Positions 41,268 to 49,355 of a DNA stretch of 64,000 nt are shown here, piece after piece. This DNA is from Ferrovibrio terrae_B (GTDB lineage: Bacteria; Pseudomonadota; Alphaproteobacteria; Ferrovibrionales; Ferrovibrionaceae). Positions within the stretch are counted from its first letter, which is position 1. Every line of letters begins with the position of its first letter. Both the position numbers and the translations under genes were made by a program. The notes under the pieces are model-generated. The model was not told the DNA's origin. It worked only from the letters and a program-made list of their open reading frames with translations, and made no database searches. The stretch spans positions 1 through 64,000 of the forward strand of contig NZ_CALRUC010000001.1 in NCBI RefSeq assembly GCF_943371255.1, in the 5' to 3' direction.

Positions 41268-42096
41268 CGTTGGCCTCCCGGATGATTACTGCGAATCCAT
41301 TCTCTGCGCCGCGGCCCGTGCGGTCGTGGCGCATGGTGCTGCCACCAGCCGCTGCCATGGGCTGGAATGGCCGGCTGGCCGCGCCATGGGCGTCGAGAAT
41401 GGCCTGGTCGAAATAGTTCATGGTGTCGATGGGACGCTGCGCACCAGCCCGCCGCTGCAGTTGCTTGGCACGGAACACGGCCATCCAGGTCGTGCGCTGA
41501 ACCCCCTGCTCGATCCATCGGCGCGCCGTCACCAGATCGAGGCTGTTGGGGTAGGCACGGGCCTGTTCAGGGCCGAAGACTTCGACCCGGATCGAATCGA
41601 AATCCTCAATGGCCAGCCGATCCAGCGGGATGCCTGCGCTCTCTGCATTATTGATGGTGTTGGTATTGGTAGTGGTAGTTGGTAGTGCAGGGGCTGCGAC
41701 GGGAATTTCTGTGCCCTCTTCGTCCTCCCTTTGAATGCATTGGTCTTTTAGCTCTGTTCGCGTCGGCTTCGATGGGCCTTCGATACGCTTTCGCGCTGCC
41801 TTCAACTCCTTTTCGACACGCTTTTGAGACAGCCACACCCCGTGTTCATCGACGGTACGCTGCAGCTTCTCGATGCTCACGGCATACTCGATGGCCTTGA
41901 TCACATCGGGCCGGCGCATCTTCACGGCGCGGGCAATCTTGTCGTACAGCCGGTCATCCTCGCGGATCGGACGGCCCTCGGAATAGCAATAGGTGCAGAC
42001 CAGCCACCAGGCCGCGAACTGAGTCGGATTGAACAGTCCGAACACGCCGGCCAGGAACTCATCCGGATTGAAGTCGATACGCCTGACTTTACTCAC
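41257..42096 (-). CDS. DUF1376-like replication protein
   Basis: A 279-residue protein. The N-terminal 90 residues resemble the DUF1376 winged-helix unit of phage replication proteins: FNPTQFAAWWLVCTYCYSEG, PIREDDRLYDKIARAVKMRR, then a basic KRVEKELKAARKRIEG helix. A Thr/Asn-rich linker (TTTTNTNTINN) is followed by a C-terminal helical domain with DLVTARRWIEQGV. Such proteins often bind the phage origin or recruit host helicase. It overlaps its neighbours by 4 and 11 bp. Confidence 0.65.
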   Translation of the reverse strand: MSKVRRIDFNPDEFLAGVFGLFNPTQFAAWWLVCTYCYSEGRPIREDDRLYDKIARAVKMRRPDVIKAIEYAVSIEKLQRTVDEHGVWLSQKRVEKELKAARKRIEGPSKPTRTELKDQCIQREDEEGTEIPVAAPALPTTTTNTNTINNAESAGIPLDRLAIEDFDSIRVEVFGPEQARAYPNSLDLVTARRWIEQGVQRTTWMAVFRAKQLQRRAGAQRPIDTMNYFDQAILDAHGAASRPFQPMAAAGGSTMRHDRTGRGAENGFAVIIREANDGN

Positions 42097-42284
42097 ACCG
42101 TTACCCCTGCCCTGTACTGGTTGCTTCGTAGCGACAGCCCGTTCTCGGCCAGGAAGGCCTCGATCCGAGCTTTCCTCGCCCGCTGGTATCGCGTCGCCGG
42201 CAGCAGCCGGTTCATGGTGGTGCTGGGCCAGCCGCTGGCCGCCATCTTGACGATGCGCTGTTTCTCGTCGTCAGTGAGGTTCAT
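42093..42284 (-). CDS. Small helix-turn-helix-like protein (63 aa)
   Basis: A 63-residue protein starting at 42284, one base within the upstream stop (TGATG). LTDDEKQRIVKMAASGWPST looks like a short HTH helix pair, followed by a basic RYQRARKARIEAFL helix. It may be a small DNA-binding protein. It overlaps the DUF1376-like gene by 4 bp. Confidence 0.55.
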   Translation of the reverse strand: MNLTDDEKQRIVKMAASGWPSTTMNRLLPATRYQRARKARIEAFLAENGLSLRSNQYRAGVTV

Positions 42285-42673
42285 CACACGCCACCCGGCG
42301 CGATGAAGAAGCACCACAGGCGCTCCGGCGAGCCGCAGCCATAGAAGCGCCACTCGCGGCTCTGGTAGACGCCTGGCTGACCTTCCTTGAAGAACTGGCC
42401 CGTGCGCGGGATGTAATAACCGCCATGACGCGGAATCACTTCGCTGTCGTCCAGGGGCTTGCAGTGCGAGGCGTCACAGCAATGCGTGCCGCCGGGCTCC
42501 ATGCGGTACTGCGGATCATCCCTGATCCAGTCGTGGTCGCCAGCATCCGGGCCCTTGCCGATGCCCTGCGAAACGCCGGGGCTGGCGCTGTGGGAATGTT
42601 GGCCAAGCGCAGCGGCGGCGATCACCATGCCGGCGGCGGCGGCAGCGACGATGAAGGCGAGTTTGCGGGTCAT
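42284..42673 (-). CDS. Exported cysteine-rich protein
   Basis: A 129-residue protein with a clear signal peptide (MTRKLAFIVAAAAAGMVIA, Ala-rich core, cleavage near ALGQ). The mature part has HCCDASHCKPLDD, YYIPRTGQFF and a CFFIAPGG end with paired cysteines that could form disulfides in the periplasm. Similar small secreted proteins occur in alphaproteobacterial chromosomes without known function. In this early phage block it looks like a cargo (moron) gene. It ends the reading just before the small HTH gene. Confidence 0.6.
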   Translation of the reverse strand: MTRKLAFIVAAAAAGMVIAAAALGQHSHSASPGVSQGIGKGPDAGDHDWIRDDPQYRMEPGGTHCCDASHCKPLDDSEVIPRHGGYYIPRTGQFFKEGQPGVYQSREWRFYGCGSPERLWCFFIAPGGV

Positions 42674-43812
42674 GCCACCTCCGTCAGTAGTGGCGCATCG
42701 CCCTGAATGCGGCGGCGGGCCATCTCGGCATATTCTGGATTTAACTCGATCAGGATGGCATCGCGGCCCAGCCGATCGGCTACAAGACCCGTTGTGCCTG
42801 CGCCGCCGAAAGGATCGAGCACCACCCCTCCCCGCGGGCACCCAGCCAGAATGCATGGCTCGACCAGATCAGCGGGGAAGGTCGCAAAATGGGATTCTTT
42901 TAGAGGCGAGGTAGCAACCGACCAGACTGACCGTTTGTTGCGAGTGATTCCTTCCCAAGGAACGGACCCGCAAACATTCGAAGGTGAGCCATCAGGACAC
43001 CCACGAGCACTACCCGGCTTACGGACTTTGTTTCCACTTCGAGCCAGCCGCTTCTGTGGCTTCTGTCCCGGAACGTCATAATCCTTCGTGTCCCACCGAT
43101 TGCGCGGTGCATTGGGGTCGCCCGCAACCGCCTCAGCGATTGCATTCTGATCGAAGTGGTATCGCTCGCTCTTGCTGAGAAGGAACAGGTATTCATGAGA
43201 TTTTGTGCACCGGTCGCGCACCGACTCCGGCATTGGGTTCGGCTTGGCCCAGATGATGTCTTGCCGCAGATACCAGCCGTCAGCGCGAAGGGCGAAAGCC
43301 ACCATCCAAGGTATGCCGACTAAATCCTTCTGTTTTAGACCGACAGGCGGTGGTACCCACGCCCTACCGAGCGCTCCTGCCTCCACCTGTTTTTCGTGAA
43401 AGCCAGCAGGTAGACGACTCCCGCGTTGGGTTACCGCCGCGGCCCGAGCGTTGGTCCCAGTCTCGCCTTTTCCGCGTGAACGCCTGATCATACTGGCCTC
43501 CTGCGAGCGGTGGGCGCCTTCCAAGGTAGACGACTCCCGCGTTGGGTTACCGCCGCGGCCCGAGCCTGCATAGCTGTCGCCCAGGTTCAGCCAAAGGGTG
43601 CCGTCGGGGCGCAGCACGCGCCGGACCTCACGGAATACGGCGACCATCTCAGCGACAAAAGCCTCAGGGGATTCCTCAAGGCCGATCTGACCGGCCACCC
43701 CGTAATCCCGCAGGCCCCAATACGGTGGGCTGGTGATTGCGCAATGCACAGAGGCGTCCGACAGATCGGCAAGTCTGTCGCGCACATCACCCAAGATGAT
43801 CCGCACGCTCAT
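42670..43812 (-). CDS. DNA methyltransferase, beta-class (N6-adenine/N4-cytosine)
   Basis: A 380-residue amino-methyltransferase. The catalytic motif TSPPYW lies at residues 27-32 and the SAM-binding DPFGGAGTT at about 333-341, the order of the beta class (CcrM-like and similar). DKNA-type target recognition would lie in between. In residues ~85-130 a linker encodes the same 42-bp DNA repeat in two different frames. Phages use such enzymes to mask their DNA from restriction or to act on host methylation signals. The target site cannot be read from sequence. Overlaps the MT-A70 gene by 4 bp. Confidence 0.88.
   Translation of the reverse strand: MSVRIILGDVRDRLADLSDASVHCAITSPPYWGLRDYGVAGQIGLEESPEAFVAEMVAVFREVRRVLRPDGTLWLNLGDSYAGSGRGGNPTRESSTLEGAHRSQEASMIRRSRGKGETGTNARAAAVTQRGSRLPAGFHEKQVEAGALGRAWVPPPVGLKQKDLVGIPWMVAFALRADGWYLRQDIIWAKPNPMPESVRDRCTKSHEYLFLLSKSERYHFDQNAIAEAVAGDPNAPRNRWDTKDYDVPGQKPQKRLARSGNKVRKPGSARGCPDGSPSNVCGSVPWEGITRNKRSVWSVATSPLKESHFATFPADLVEPCILAGCPRGGVVLDPFGGAGTTGLVADRLGRDAILIELNPEYAEMARRRIQGDAPLLTEVA
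43408..43449. repeat. 42-bp direct repeat, copy 2 (in methyltransferase gene)
   Basis: Identical to 43524-43565, offset 116 bp. On the minus strand this copy is read as ARAAAVTQRGSRLP. Because 116 is not a multiple of three, the two copies are read in different frames, yet both remain open. Confidence 0.9.
43524..43565. repeat. 42-bp direct repeat, copy 1 (in methyltransferase gene)
   Basis: Identical to 43408-43449. On the minus strand this copy is read as GSGRGGNPTRESST. It lies in the linker between the catalytic and SAM-binding parts of the enzyme. Confidence 0.9.
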
Positions 43813-44417
43813 GCCGCTGCCTCGAATTTTCCGATTTCATTGCCGAAGTTGTCGAAGCCGTCATGCTGTGTGCGAGTGAATAGCTCCACGCGCGGTCCCT
43901 GGAACAGCGTGCAGATCTCGTCGCGTACGAAGTCCGGCTTGCGGCTGTGCTCGCGCCGCTGGCCGAAGATGGCGCCGCGCGGTTTGCCGCCGGCAATGCG
44001 CTCCGGTCGGCCGCGCTTGGCGACCACAAGGAACTCGGCATCGCCGGTCGCCTCGTAGCCAGGACCGCGCGACATGCTGTTGTTGTAGATGAACAGGCCA
44101 TTCTCCCGGTTGTAGAGTTTGAACCAGGTCCGCACGGTGCTGTATTTGAAGCCCCATGCCGTCAGCACTTCGCGCGGGCCGAACGGCAGCAGCAGGATCG
44201 GCGGCGTCACCCACATCAGCAGGCGGCAGCCCTCGGGATGTGCCAGGCCGGCAACTGGCAGCGCCGCGATGTCGCGCAGCGGCATGGTCGGATAGTGGCG
44301 CGACGGATTCTTGTTCTTGCCGGCGCTGAATTTCCACGGCGGATCGGCATACACAACGCGATAGCCGCCCTGCGGCAGCGCGGCGATGTCATGGCAGGCC
44401 TGCTCGAACGGCGTCAT
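43809..44417 (-). CDS. MT-A70 family methyltransferase
   Basis: A 202-residue protein of the MT-A70 type. DPPW at residues 25-28 is the catalytic motif for N6-adenine methylation; RLLMWVTPPILLLP and GFKYSTVRTWFKL are family strands, and VELFTRTQHDGFDNFGNEI is the usual C-terminal signature. Such phage enzymes methylate DNA adenine (rarely RNA) to resist restriction. It is one of three methyltransferases in this block and overlaps genes on both sides by 4 bp. Confidence 0.88.
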   Translation of the reverse strand: MTPFEQACHDIAALPQGGYRVVYADPPWKFSAGKNKNPSRHYPTMPLRDIAALPVAGLAHPEGCRLLMWVTPPILLLPFGPREVLTAWGFKYSTVRTWFKLYNRENGLFIYNNSMSRGPGYEATGDAEFLVVAKRGRPERIAGGKPRGAIFGQRREHSRKPDFVRDEICTLFQGPRVELFTRTQHDGFDNFGNEIGKFEAAA

Positions 44418-44743
44418 GCCGCCACCCCGCGATGGCTGGGTAGCACGCGATAACCAGGCGGCAGGAATGTGACGATGCGCCAGAGCGCCTTGTCGAAGAC
44501 CAGATTGAAATCGACATACCGGGTTTCATCGTGCCGGGTGGTCACTTCGAGACGGACACGGAAGATCGGCCGGTTCTTGGAAATGCCGACCAGGATGGCG
44601 CACTCGACCGTGTCTGCGGTGCCTTCAATGCGCCGCTTGATGATGCGCTTCAGGCGCTTCTCCAGCACATCGCTGTAAACCACGTCATAGCGCTCCACGG
44701 CGCGGCGTGCGGCATGCAGGCGCTGGTGCTGGGCTTTACCCAT
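44414..44743 (-). CDS. Hypothetical basic protein (109 aa)
   Basis: A 109-residue basic protein: helix LEKRLKRIIKRRIEGTADT followed by a beta-rich part (FRVRLEVTTRHDETRYVDF, WRIVTFLPPGYRV). A nucleic-acid-binding role is possible given the charge, but no family is recognised. It overlaps MT-A70 by 4 bp and the nuclease gene by 1 bp. Confidence 0.6.
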   Translation of the reverse strand: MGKAQHQRLHAARRAVERYDVVYSDVLEKRLKRIIKRRIEGTADTVECAILVGISKNRPIFRVRLEVTTRHDETRYVDFNLVFDKALWRIVTFLPPGYRVLPSHRGVAA

Positions 44744-45126
44744 CAGGCAGCCGCCATGGTGTTGAAGCGGGCCAGCAGAGGGATGCCCCAGCCGCGCAGG
44801 GCGGTGTCGACCTCGTCCAGTGAGCGGCAGACGGCAATCTCGCAGCCCGCCGCCGTCATAGCCTGGTGGGTGCGCACCTGTGGCATGGAAAGCCGGCCGC
44901 TATCCGCCTTCAGCTCGATGCCAAAGACCCGGCCCTGCCAGATGATGATGAAGTCTGGAACGCCGGCCACCACGCCGAGGCCCTTGAAGATTGCAGCCTC
45001 GATCCGGCCGCGCCGCCCACCATTGGCAGCATGGAAGGCAAAACAGCCGATGGGCAGCGCGATCTCGAAGAACCGCCACACCATGCGCTGCAAGTCCTGC
45101 TCTGGGCGCCGGATCACATTCTTCAT
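44743..45126 (-). CDS. VRR-NUC domain nuclease
   Basis: A 127-residue VRR-NUC protein. Family residues are present in order: N35 in AANGGRRG, GVPDF at 55-59 with the catalytic Asp, ELK at 71-73 and Q83. VRR-NUC enzymes in phages act as Holliday-junction or flap nucleases in recombination and packaging. It overlaps its neighbours by 1-4 bp in an operon with modification enzymes. Confidence 0.88.
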   Translation of the reverse strand: MKNVIRRPEQDLQRMVWRFFEIALPIGCFAFHAANGGRRGRIEAAIFKGLGVVAGVPDFIIIWQGRVFGIELKADSGRLSMPQVRTHQAMTAAGCEIAVCRSLDEVDTALRGWGIPLLARFNTMAAA

Positions 45127-45359
45127 GGCGTGCCGTTGCGCTGGAAGACGTACTCGAACATCGTTGCGCCGCTAGCGTTCATCACCCGGCGCTGTACCAG
45201 GGCGCCGAAGCCACGGTCCATCGCCTTGCGCGCAGCCGCGCACCACTCGCCGCTGGCATGCAGGCCGGTGAAATAGACGTGGTTGGTGCGCTTCGGCAGC
45301 TTGCGCAGGAACAGCACGTAGGCTTCGACCATGTCTTCGTTGGGGGTCTGGCGGCTCAT
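45123..45359 (-). CDS. Hypothetical protein (78 aa)
   Basis: A 78-residue protein with helical AYVLFLRKLPKRTNHVYFTG and an Ala-rich middle. No family recognised. It overlaps the VRR-NUC gene and the HD gene by 4 bp each, so it is part of the same operon. Confidence 0.6.
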   Translation of the reverse strand: MSRQTPNEDMVEAYVLFLRKLPKRTNHVYFTGLHASGEWCAAARKAMDRGFGALVQRRVMNASGATMFEYVFQRNGTP

Positions 45360-45877
45360 AATTGTGCAATCCCCTGTTCAACAATGTCGTTGGCTTCATT
45401 CCACAAAATGGGATCGCCTTCTCGCAGCACCTGCAGGAGAAGTTTTTTCTCAGGCAGGTAAACCTTCGCGAAGTTTGGGTCGAAGGTGAGGATTGAAGTG
45501 CTGTTGTCGATCAGGTCCGCCAGCTTGATTGTCTTCACGCAGGCAGGTGCCTTGGCGATGTGCTGGCGATCGAACTCCTTCCGGGTTGCCCGGTTTGCCT
45601 CCATTCCTGTCGAGGCGTCAGTTAGCCAATCGACGTAGCTGAGCACGGTGTCGCCGAAGAGGCTTCCAATTGTGATCGGCCGCACTTTGGTGTCCTCAAG
45701 GACATCGTGCAGGTAGGCTGCGGCGAGCATTTCCTGCGTGTGGCGGACACGCTGAACCCGCTGAGCAACCGACCAAGGGTGCAACCAGTATGGAATGCCG
45801 GTGTATTTGCGCGTCTGCCCGACCGCGTCATGCGCGGCGGCGGCAAAGATTCTCGCGCGTTCTGCAAGCTCATTCAT
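45356..45877 (-). CDS. HD-domain protein, (p)ppGpp hydrolase-like
   Basis: A 173-residue HD protein like the hydrolase half of SpoT and the stand-alone MESH1 type. Motifs in order: AAAAHDAVGQTRKYTG at about 12-27, PYWLHP with H33, LHDVLEDT with H57-D58 and E61-D62, and IKLADLIDNS with D121 and N125. These would bind one Mn ion and remove the 3' pyrophosphate of (p)ppGpp. In a phage it could keep the stringent alarm low during growth, or act on another nucleotide. The synthetase half is missing. It is 4 bp downstream of the GcrA-like gene. Confidence 0.8.
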   Translation of the reverse strand: MNELAERARIFAAAAHDAVGQTRKYTGIPYWLHPWSVAQRVQRVRHTQEMLAAAYLHDVLEDTKVRPITIGSLFGDTVLSYVDWLTDASTGMEANRATRKEFDRQHIAKAPACVKTIKLADLIDNSTSILTFDPNFAKVYLPEKKLLLQVLREGDPILWNEANDIVEQGIAQL

Positions 45878-45881
45878 CTGG

Positions 45882-46088
45882 TCAGGCCTGCGCAGTTACG
45901 GGTTGCGTGGAATAGCGCGGGCCGCGATGGATCGGGTCAGCACGGCGCGGCAGGCCCAGCCTGTGGGCCTTGCCCACCACGGCATTGCGGCTCATGCCCA
46001 TGGCCGTGCCGATCACGCTGATGCTGGTACCGGCGTTCCAGTGCTGGGTCAGCGCCTTGATCTTCTCGTCTGTCCACGGGGACTTCAT
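45882..46088 (-). CDS. GcrA-like cell-cycle regulator
   Basis: A 68-residue protein matching the N-terminal DNA-binding part of GcrA: WTDEKIKALTQHW, then GMSRNAVVGKAHRLGLPRR. Host GcrA (about 170 residues) activates sigma-70 promoters that hold methylated GANTC sites. Here only the DNA-binding part is present, without the RNA-polymerase contacting C-terminus, so it could block GcrA sites or serve as a simple phage regulator. It overlaps the cytosine methyltransferase gene by 4 bp. Confidence 0.82.
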   Translation of the reverse strand: MKSPWTDEKIKALTQHWNAGTSISVIGTAMGMSRNAVVGKAHRLGLPRRADPIHRGPRYSTQPVTAQA

Positions 46089-47977
46089 GCGGCTTTCCTT
46101 TCCGGGATAGCGACGAACTCAGGCAGGTTCGCGCGCAGGATGGCTTCGGCCAGCGGCGGGCAGACGCTGTTGCCGCACATGCGGATCTGGCTGGCTTTGG
46201 TAAGTGGGCGCCATTCGACGGCACCGGAGGCGCCGTCGATAACGAACAGCCCCTTCTCGATGATGTAGCTCTCGCGGAAGCCCTGGGCCCGGAACAGTTC
46301 GCGCGGGGCCAGCATCCGCATGCCGATGTCGGCGATGACGTAAGTCTCGCCGTCGATCTGCACGGTGACCAGGCCGAAGCGCGCCAGTGTCGTGACCGAG
46401 TGAAGCGGGTCGTTTGCCGCCTGGCCGACACCTCCCTCGCCATAGTATTTGCAAAGGAAGGCATAGACCGCGCCGGCGTGGGTGCCCTCGGCACATATCG
46501 TCGGCGCCGGCTGCTCCATCCCCTGCATGCGCTGGTCAGCGCCCTTCTGGTTCAGCAGGAAGGCGGTGACCACATTCTGGTGCGAACCGGCCTGTGTGAT
46601 GGTGCTGACCGGCTCGTCAGCGGCATGGCCGACTACGCCGGTGTTGTGCTGCGCGAGGAAGGCCGCGACGACCGCAGGGCCGCCGCTTGCCGTGATGGTA
46701 TTCATCGGGGCATCGGGGGAGGCCGCGCGGACATCATCTCCGTGCAGGCTGTGCCGGCCGATCAGGGTGGCAGCGACGAGGCCCATAGGCGGGGCGCCGC
46801 CTTCCCGCTTGATAAAGCTGTTGGCCGTCACTGTCGGAACCGGCTCGTCCATACCGACGCCCACGGCGCCGGCCCGGAACTTAGTCAGGTGTGCGGCGAT
46901 AAGAGCGTTCTGGTCCTTCTTGCTGGCCGTTACCGTGTGCAGCGGATCCTCGGGGGACCGATTGGCCCCGCCCTGCTGGGCATAGGACAGCACTGGCGCA
47001 ACCAGAGCGAAGGAACCTGCCGTCGATTGCGTCCGGATCGGCTCATCCAGCCCGTGGACACCATTCCGGCCGGCAGCACTTGCCATGTCAGTTCGGACAA
47101 TGAAGGGGCGCTGGGCGCGCAGCACGTAGCGGTCGATGCCACGCGCGATGCGTTCCATGGTCGCAGGCGCCAGCGGCCGTTTACAGCCCAAGGCCCTCGC
47201 TTCTGCCGCATCCATGAAAATGCTGTGGGTCGGCAGACTCCAGTCGATCAGCTCAGCCGCCGTGCGCCAGGCCTGCACCTTGCCCGCCTTCACGCCGAGG
47301 CTCCCGGGCTTGCCATGAGTCGGCTGCGGCCAGACGATGGGTCGGCCATCGCGACGCGCCAACACGAACAGCCGCTTCCGGATCGTTGGGGTGTCGTAGT
47401 CGGCGGCGCGCAGCACCTTCCATTCCACGACATAGCCCTGGGCGCGGAGACGCTTCACCCAGCGCTTGAAGATGTTGCCCAGGCCCTTTTTGTCGATCTT
47501 GGTCTTGTCGGGAACCATCTTCGGCCGGCCGTGGACGTCCAGAACGTACTCGCCGTGAGCATCCAGCACCGGGATGAGATCGCACCACTGCTGGAACTCT
47601 TCGACATTCTCCAGGCTGATCAGGCGTGGCTTCTGCCAATCCGGCAGGCGTTCGGCATAGTGGACGACCACCCATGCGAGATCCCGGATGTTCTTGTTGA
47701 GCGGCTGACCGCCCTTGGCCTTGCTGAAATGCTTGCAGTCCGGCGATGCCCACAGCAGGCCGACCGGGTCTTTGCCGGCAACGTCGCGCGGATCGGCGCG
47801 GTAGACGGACTGGCACAGGTGTCGGCTGCCGGGATGGTTGGCCCGGTGCATGGCGATGGCTTCCGGGTCGTGGTTAATCGCCACGTCCGGGTCGATACCG
47901 AAGGCCCGCAGGTGCCCTTCGCTGGCGCCACCGCCGCCGGCAAAGCTGTCGATGGAGATTTCTCCACTTGGAAACAT
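46085..47977 (-). CDS. DNA cytosine-5 methyltransferase
   Basis: A 630-residue C5 methyltransferase. Motif I DSFAGGGGASEG starts at residue 10, the catalytic Cys81 lies in SPDCKHFS (instead of the more common PPCQ), ENV is at 123-125 and RKRLFVLARRDG is the QxRxR-like region. The C-terminal half has repeated GxxPVxTIT-like strands of the target recognition domain and a final LAEAILRANLPE typical of motif X. Length is longer than most (about 400) because of that domain. Phages use these enzymes to escape restriction. Confidence 0.88.
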   Translation of the reverse strand: MFPSGEISIDSFAGGGGASEGHLRAFGIDPDVAINHDPEAIAMHRANHPGSRHLCQSVYRADPRDVAGKDPVGLLWASPDCKHFSKAKGGQPLNKNIRDLAWVVVHYAERLPDWQKPRLISLENVEEFQQWCDLIPVLDAHGEYVLDVHGRPKMVPDKTKIDKKGLGNIFKRWVKRLRAQGYVVEWKVLRAADYDTPTIRKRLFVLARRDGRPIVWPQPTHGKPGSLGVKAGKVQAWRTAAELIDWSLPTHSIFMDAAEARALGCKRPLAPATMERIARGIDRYVLRAQRPFIVRTDMASAAGRNGVHGLDEPIRTQSTAGSFALVAPVLSYAQQGGANRSPEDPLHTVTASKKDQNALIAAHLTKFRAGAVGVGMDEPVPTVTANSFIKREGGAPPMGLVAATLIGRHSLHGDDVRAASPDAPMNTITASGGPAVVAAFLAQHNTGVVGHAADEPVSTITQAGSHQNVVTAFLLNQKGADQRMQGMEQPAPTICAEGTHAGAVYAFLCKYYGEGGVGQAANDPLHSVTTLARFGLVTVQIDGETYVIADIGMRMLAPRELFRAQGFRESYIIEKGLFVIDGASGAVEWRPLTKASQIRMCGNSVCPPLAEAILRANLPEFVAIPERKAA

Positions 47978-48004
47978 TCTTATTCTTCCCCCAACTCAGA
48001 AGGT

Positions 48005-48385
48005 CTACTGGGTCAGCGCCCAGACGATTGCGATGTAGGTGAGGCCGTGCAGCAGCTGGTCCACGCCAAGCAGAATCCAGAAGCCTTCGCTGGTGGTCGG
48101 GCCGAGCTTCCAGTGCGCGTTAAGGCGCATCTTTGCCCAGTCGATGTGGTAGTGAGCGACGAAGTCGGCCAAGACACACAGGAATATCGTCGTGGATTCC
48201 GGTAGCAGCAGTCTCAGAGCGATGGCCGTGCCGAGCATGTGGATAGCCGCATGCATCAGGCCGCCCGGATGCCCATAGGTGCCCTTGTTGCGGTACATCC
48301 AGGGCGTGGCCTGCAGCGGGAAGTCACAGATGAAGTGCTTCACCGTCAGCGCGAGAATGATCCAGAGGACGAGATCGGTGGTCAT
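48005..48385 (-). CDS. DUF3307-like membrane protein
   Basis: A 126-residue membrane protein starting at 48385 with three or four hydrophobic segments. TVKHFICDFPLQATPWMYRN and LADFVAHYHIDWAKMR match the His/Asp-containing loops of DUF3307 proteins. The function of the family is unknown. It overlaps the 40-residue gene upstream by 4 bp and precedes the cytosine methyltransferase gene by 27 bp. Confidence 0.75.
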   Translation of the reverse strand: MTTDLVLWIILALTVKHFICDFPLQATPWMYRNKGTYGHPGGLMHAAIHMLGTAIALRLLLPESTTIFLCVLADFVAHYHIDWAKMRLNAHWKLGPTTSEGFWILLGVDQLLHGLTYIAIVWALTQ

Positions 48386-48504
48386 GCCCACCTCGCCGTG
48401 ATGATGCTGAGGATAGCGATCGCAAAGCAGCACCAGGCGGAGCCCCACTTGTCATTGGCTGCGAAGATGAAGGTGCCCAATGCGAACAGATCGTACGTGC
48501 TCAT
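48382..48504 (-). CDS. Small membrane protein (40 aa)
   Basis: A 40-residue protein from the ATG at 48504 with two hydrophobic segments (LFALGTFIFAANDKWGSAW, CCFAIAILSII). It overlaps the genes on both sides by 4 bp (ATGA), which is good support for translation despite its size. No family recognised. Confidence 0.55.
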   Translation of the reverse strand: MSTYDLFALGTFIFAANDKWGSAWCCFAIAILSIITARWA

Positions 48505-49355
48505 GCCGGCACCGCATCGTGCAGAGCGCCGTCCAAATGCCGGCCGGCTGCATGCTTCCCGATACGCGCCATCCAGTTCCCTGATTCGGGCAGGAAATGG
48601 GCCGCACCTTTGTCGATGAACGGCTCTGGAGCCGACCCTTCCGGAAGCCTTGCCCACTCGCCCCATTGCTTGAAAAAGAACGGCACACCTGCGTCGTTGC
48701 AGTCATCGCGCGTCTGGCGAGCCCAGTCCGGGTGCATCGGACGCGCGCCGTGGCCGCTCTCGCCTCCGCAGATCAGCCAGTCGATGGCATGGATTGCCGG
48801 GCGCCAGTCAACCGCGCCCAGCGCCGGCTCATAGCTGACAAAGGTTGGCCAGCCGTGGCCGTGCTCGCGGATAATGTGCGGGCTGCGCTCGTCAAAGCGC
48901 GGCTGGTCTTCGATGGTCACGCCCAGGCGGGCGTGCTGGAGCGAAGGCGGCGGCGAGCGGTTGGGCAGGAACTTCGCCCAGTTCTCAGGCCGCTTGGTCA
49001 GCAGCAGCCAGTCCAGATGCGGCGTTTCCCGGATCAGGGCCCAGAGTTCACCGCGCCATTCCGGGCGGATGCTCGGGTGATCGTCAAAGACATCGGCCAT
49101 GCTGGAGCAGAAGACTTTGAACCGGATACCCAGCTTTTCTGCCTTGGCGTTCCACTTCACCGGCCCGCGCCAGTTGTCGACGCCTGTGCGGCGGCGATTG
49201 GCTTTCGGCCCCCACTCCACCAGCTTGACCCGCGTTGCCTGCGTTTCTGCATAGCAATGCTGGCAGCCTGGCGAAACGCGCGTGCATCCCAGCCACGGAT
49301 TGAAGGTGTGGTCCGTCCACTCGATCTTGCTGTTCTCAGCCACGGCGGGCACCAT
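48501..49355 (-). CDS. Phage Gp37/Gp68 family protein (DUF5131)
   Basis: A 284-residue protein of the phage Gp37/Gp68 (DUF5131) type: KIEWTDHTFNPWLGCTRVSP, then GCQHCYAET with cysteines spaced as in radical-SAM-like clusters, WRGELWALIRETPHLDWLLL and WLICGGESGHGARPM. The Cys triad suggests an iron-sulfur enzyme, but the reaction is unknown. It is common in phages of Proteobacteria. It overlaps a small gene upstream by about 20 bp; the alternative first Met is at 49358. Confidence 0.82.
   Translation of the reverse strand: MVPAVAENSKIEWTDHTFNPWLGCTRVSPGCQHCYAETQATRVKLVEWGPKANRRRTGVDNWRGPVKWNAKAEKLGIRFKVFCSSMADVFDDHPSIRPEWRGELWALIRETPHLDWLLLTKRPENWAKFLPNRSPPPSLQHARLGVTIEDQPRFDERSPHIIREHGHGWPTFVSYEPALGAVDWRPAIHAIDWLICGGESGHGARPMHPDWARQTRDDCNDAGVPFFFKQWGEWARLPEGSAPEPFIDKGAAHFLPESGNWMARIGKHAAGRHLDGALHDAVPA

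Noticed and set aside
43387..43402. TGTTTTTCGTGAAAGC as a fourth parS-like site
   Set aside because: Only 12 of 16 bases match and the central palindrome is broken, near what chance allows.
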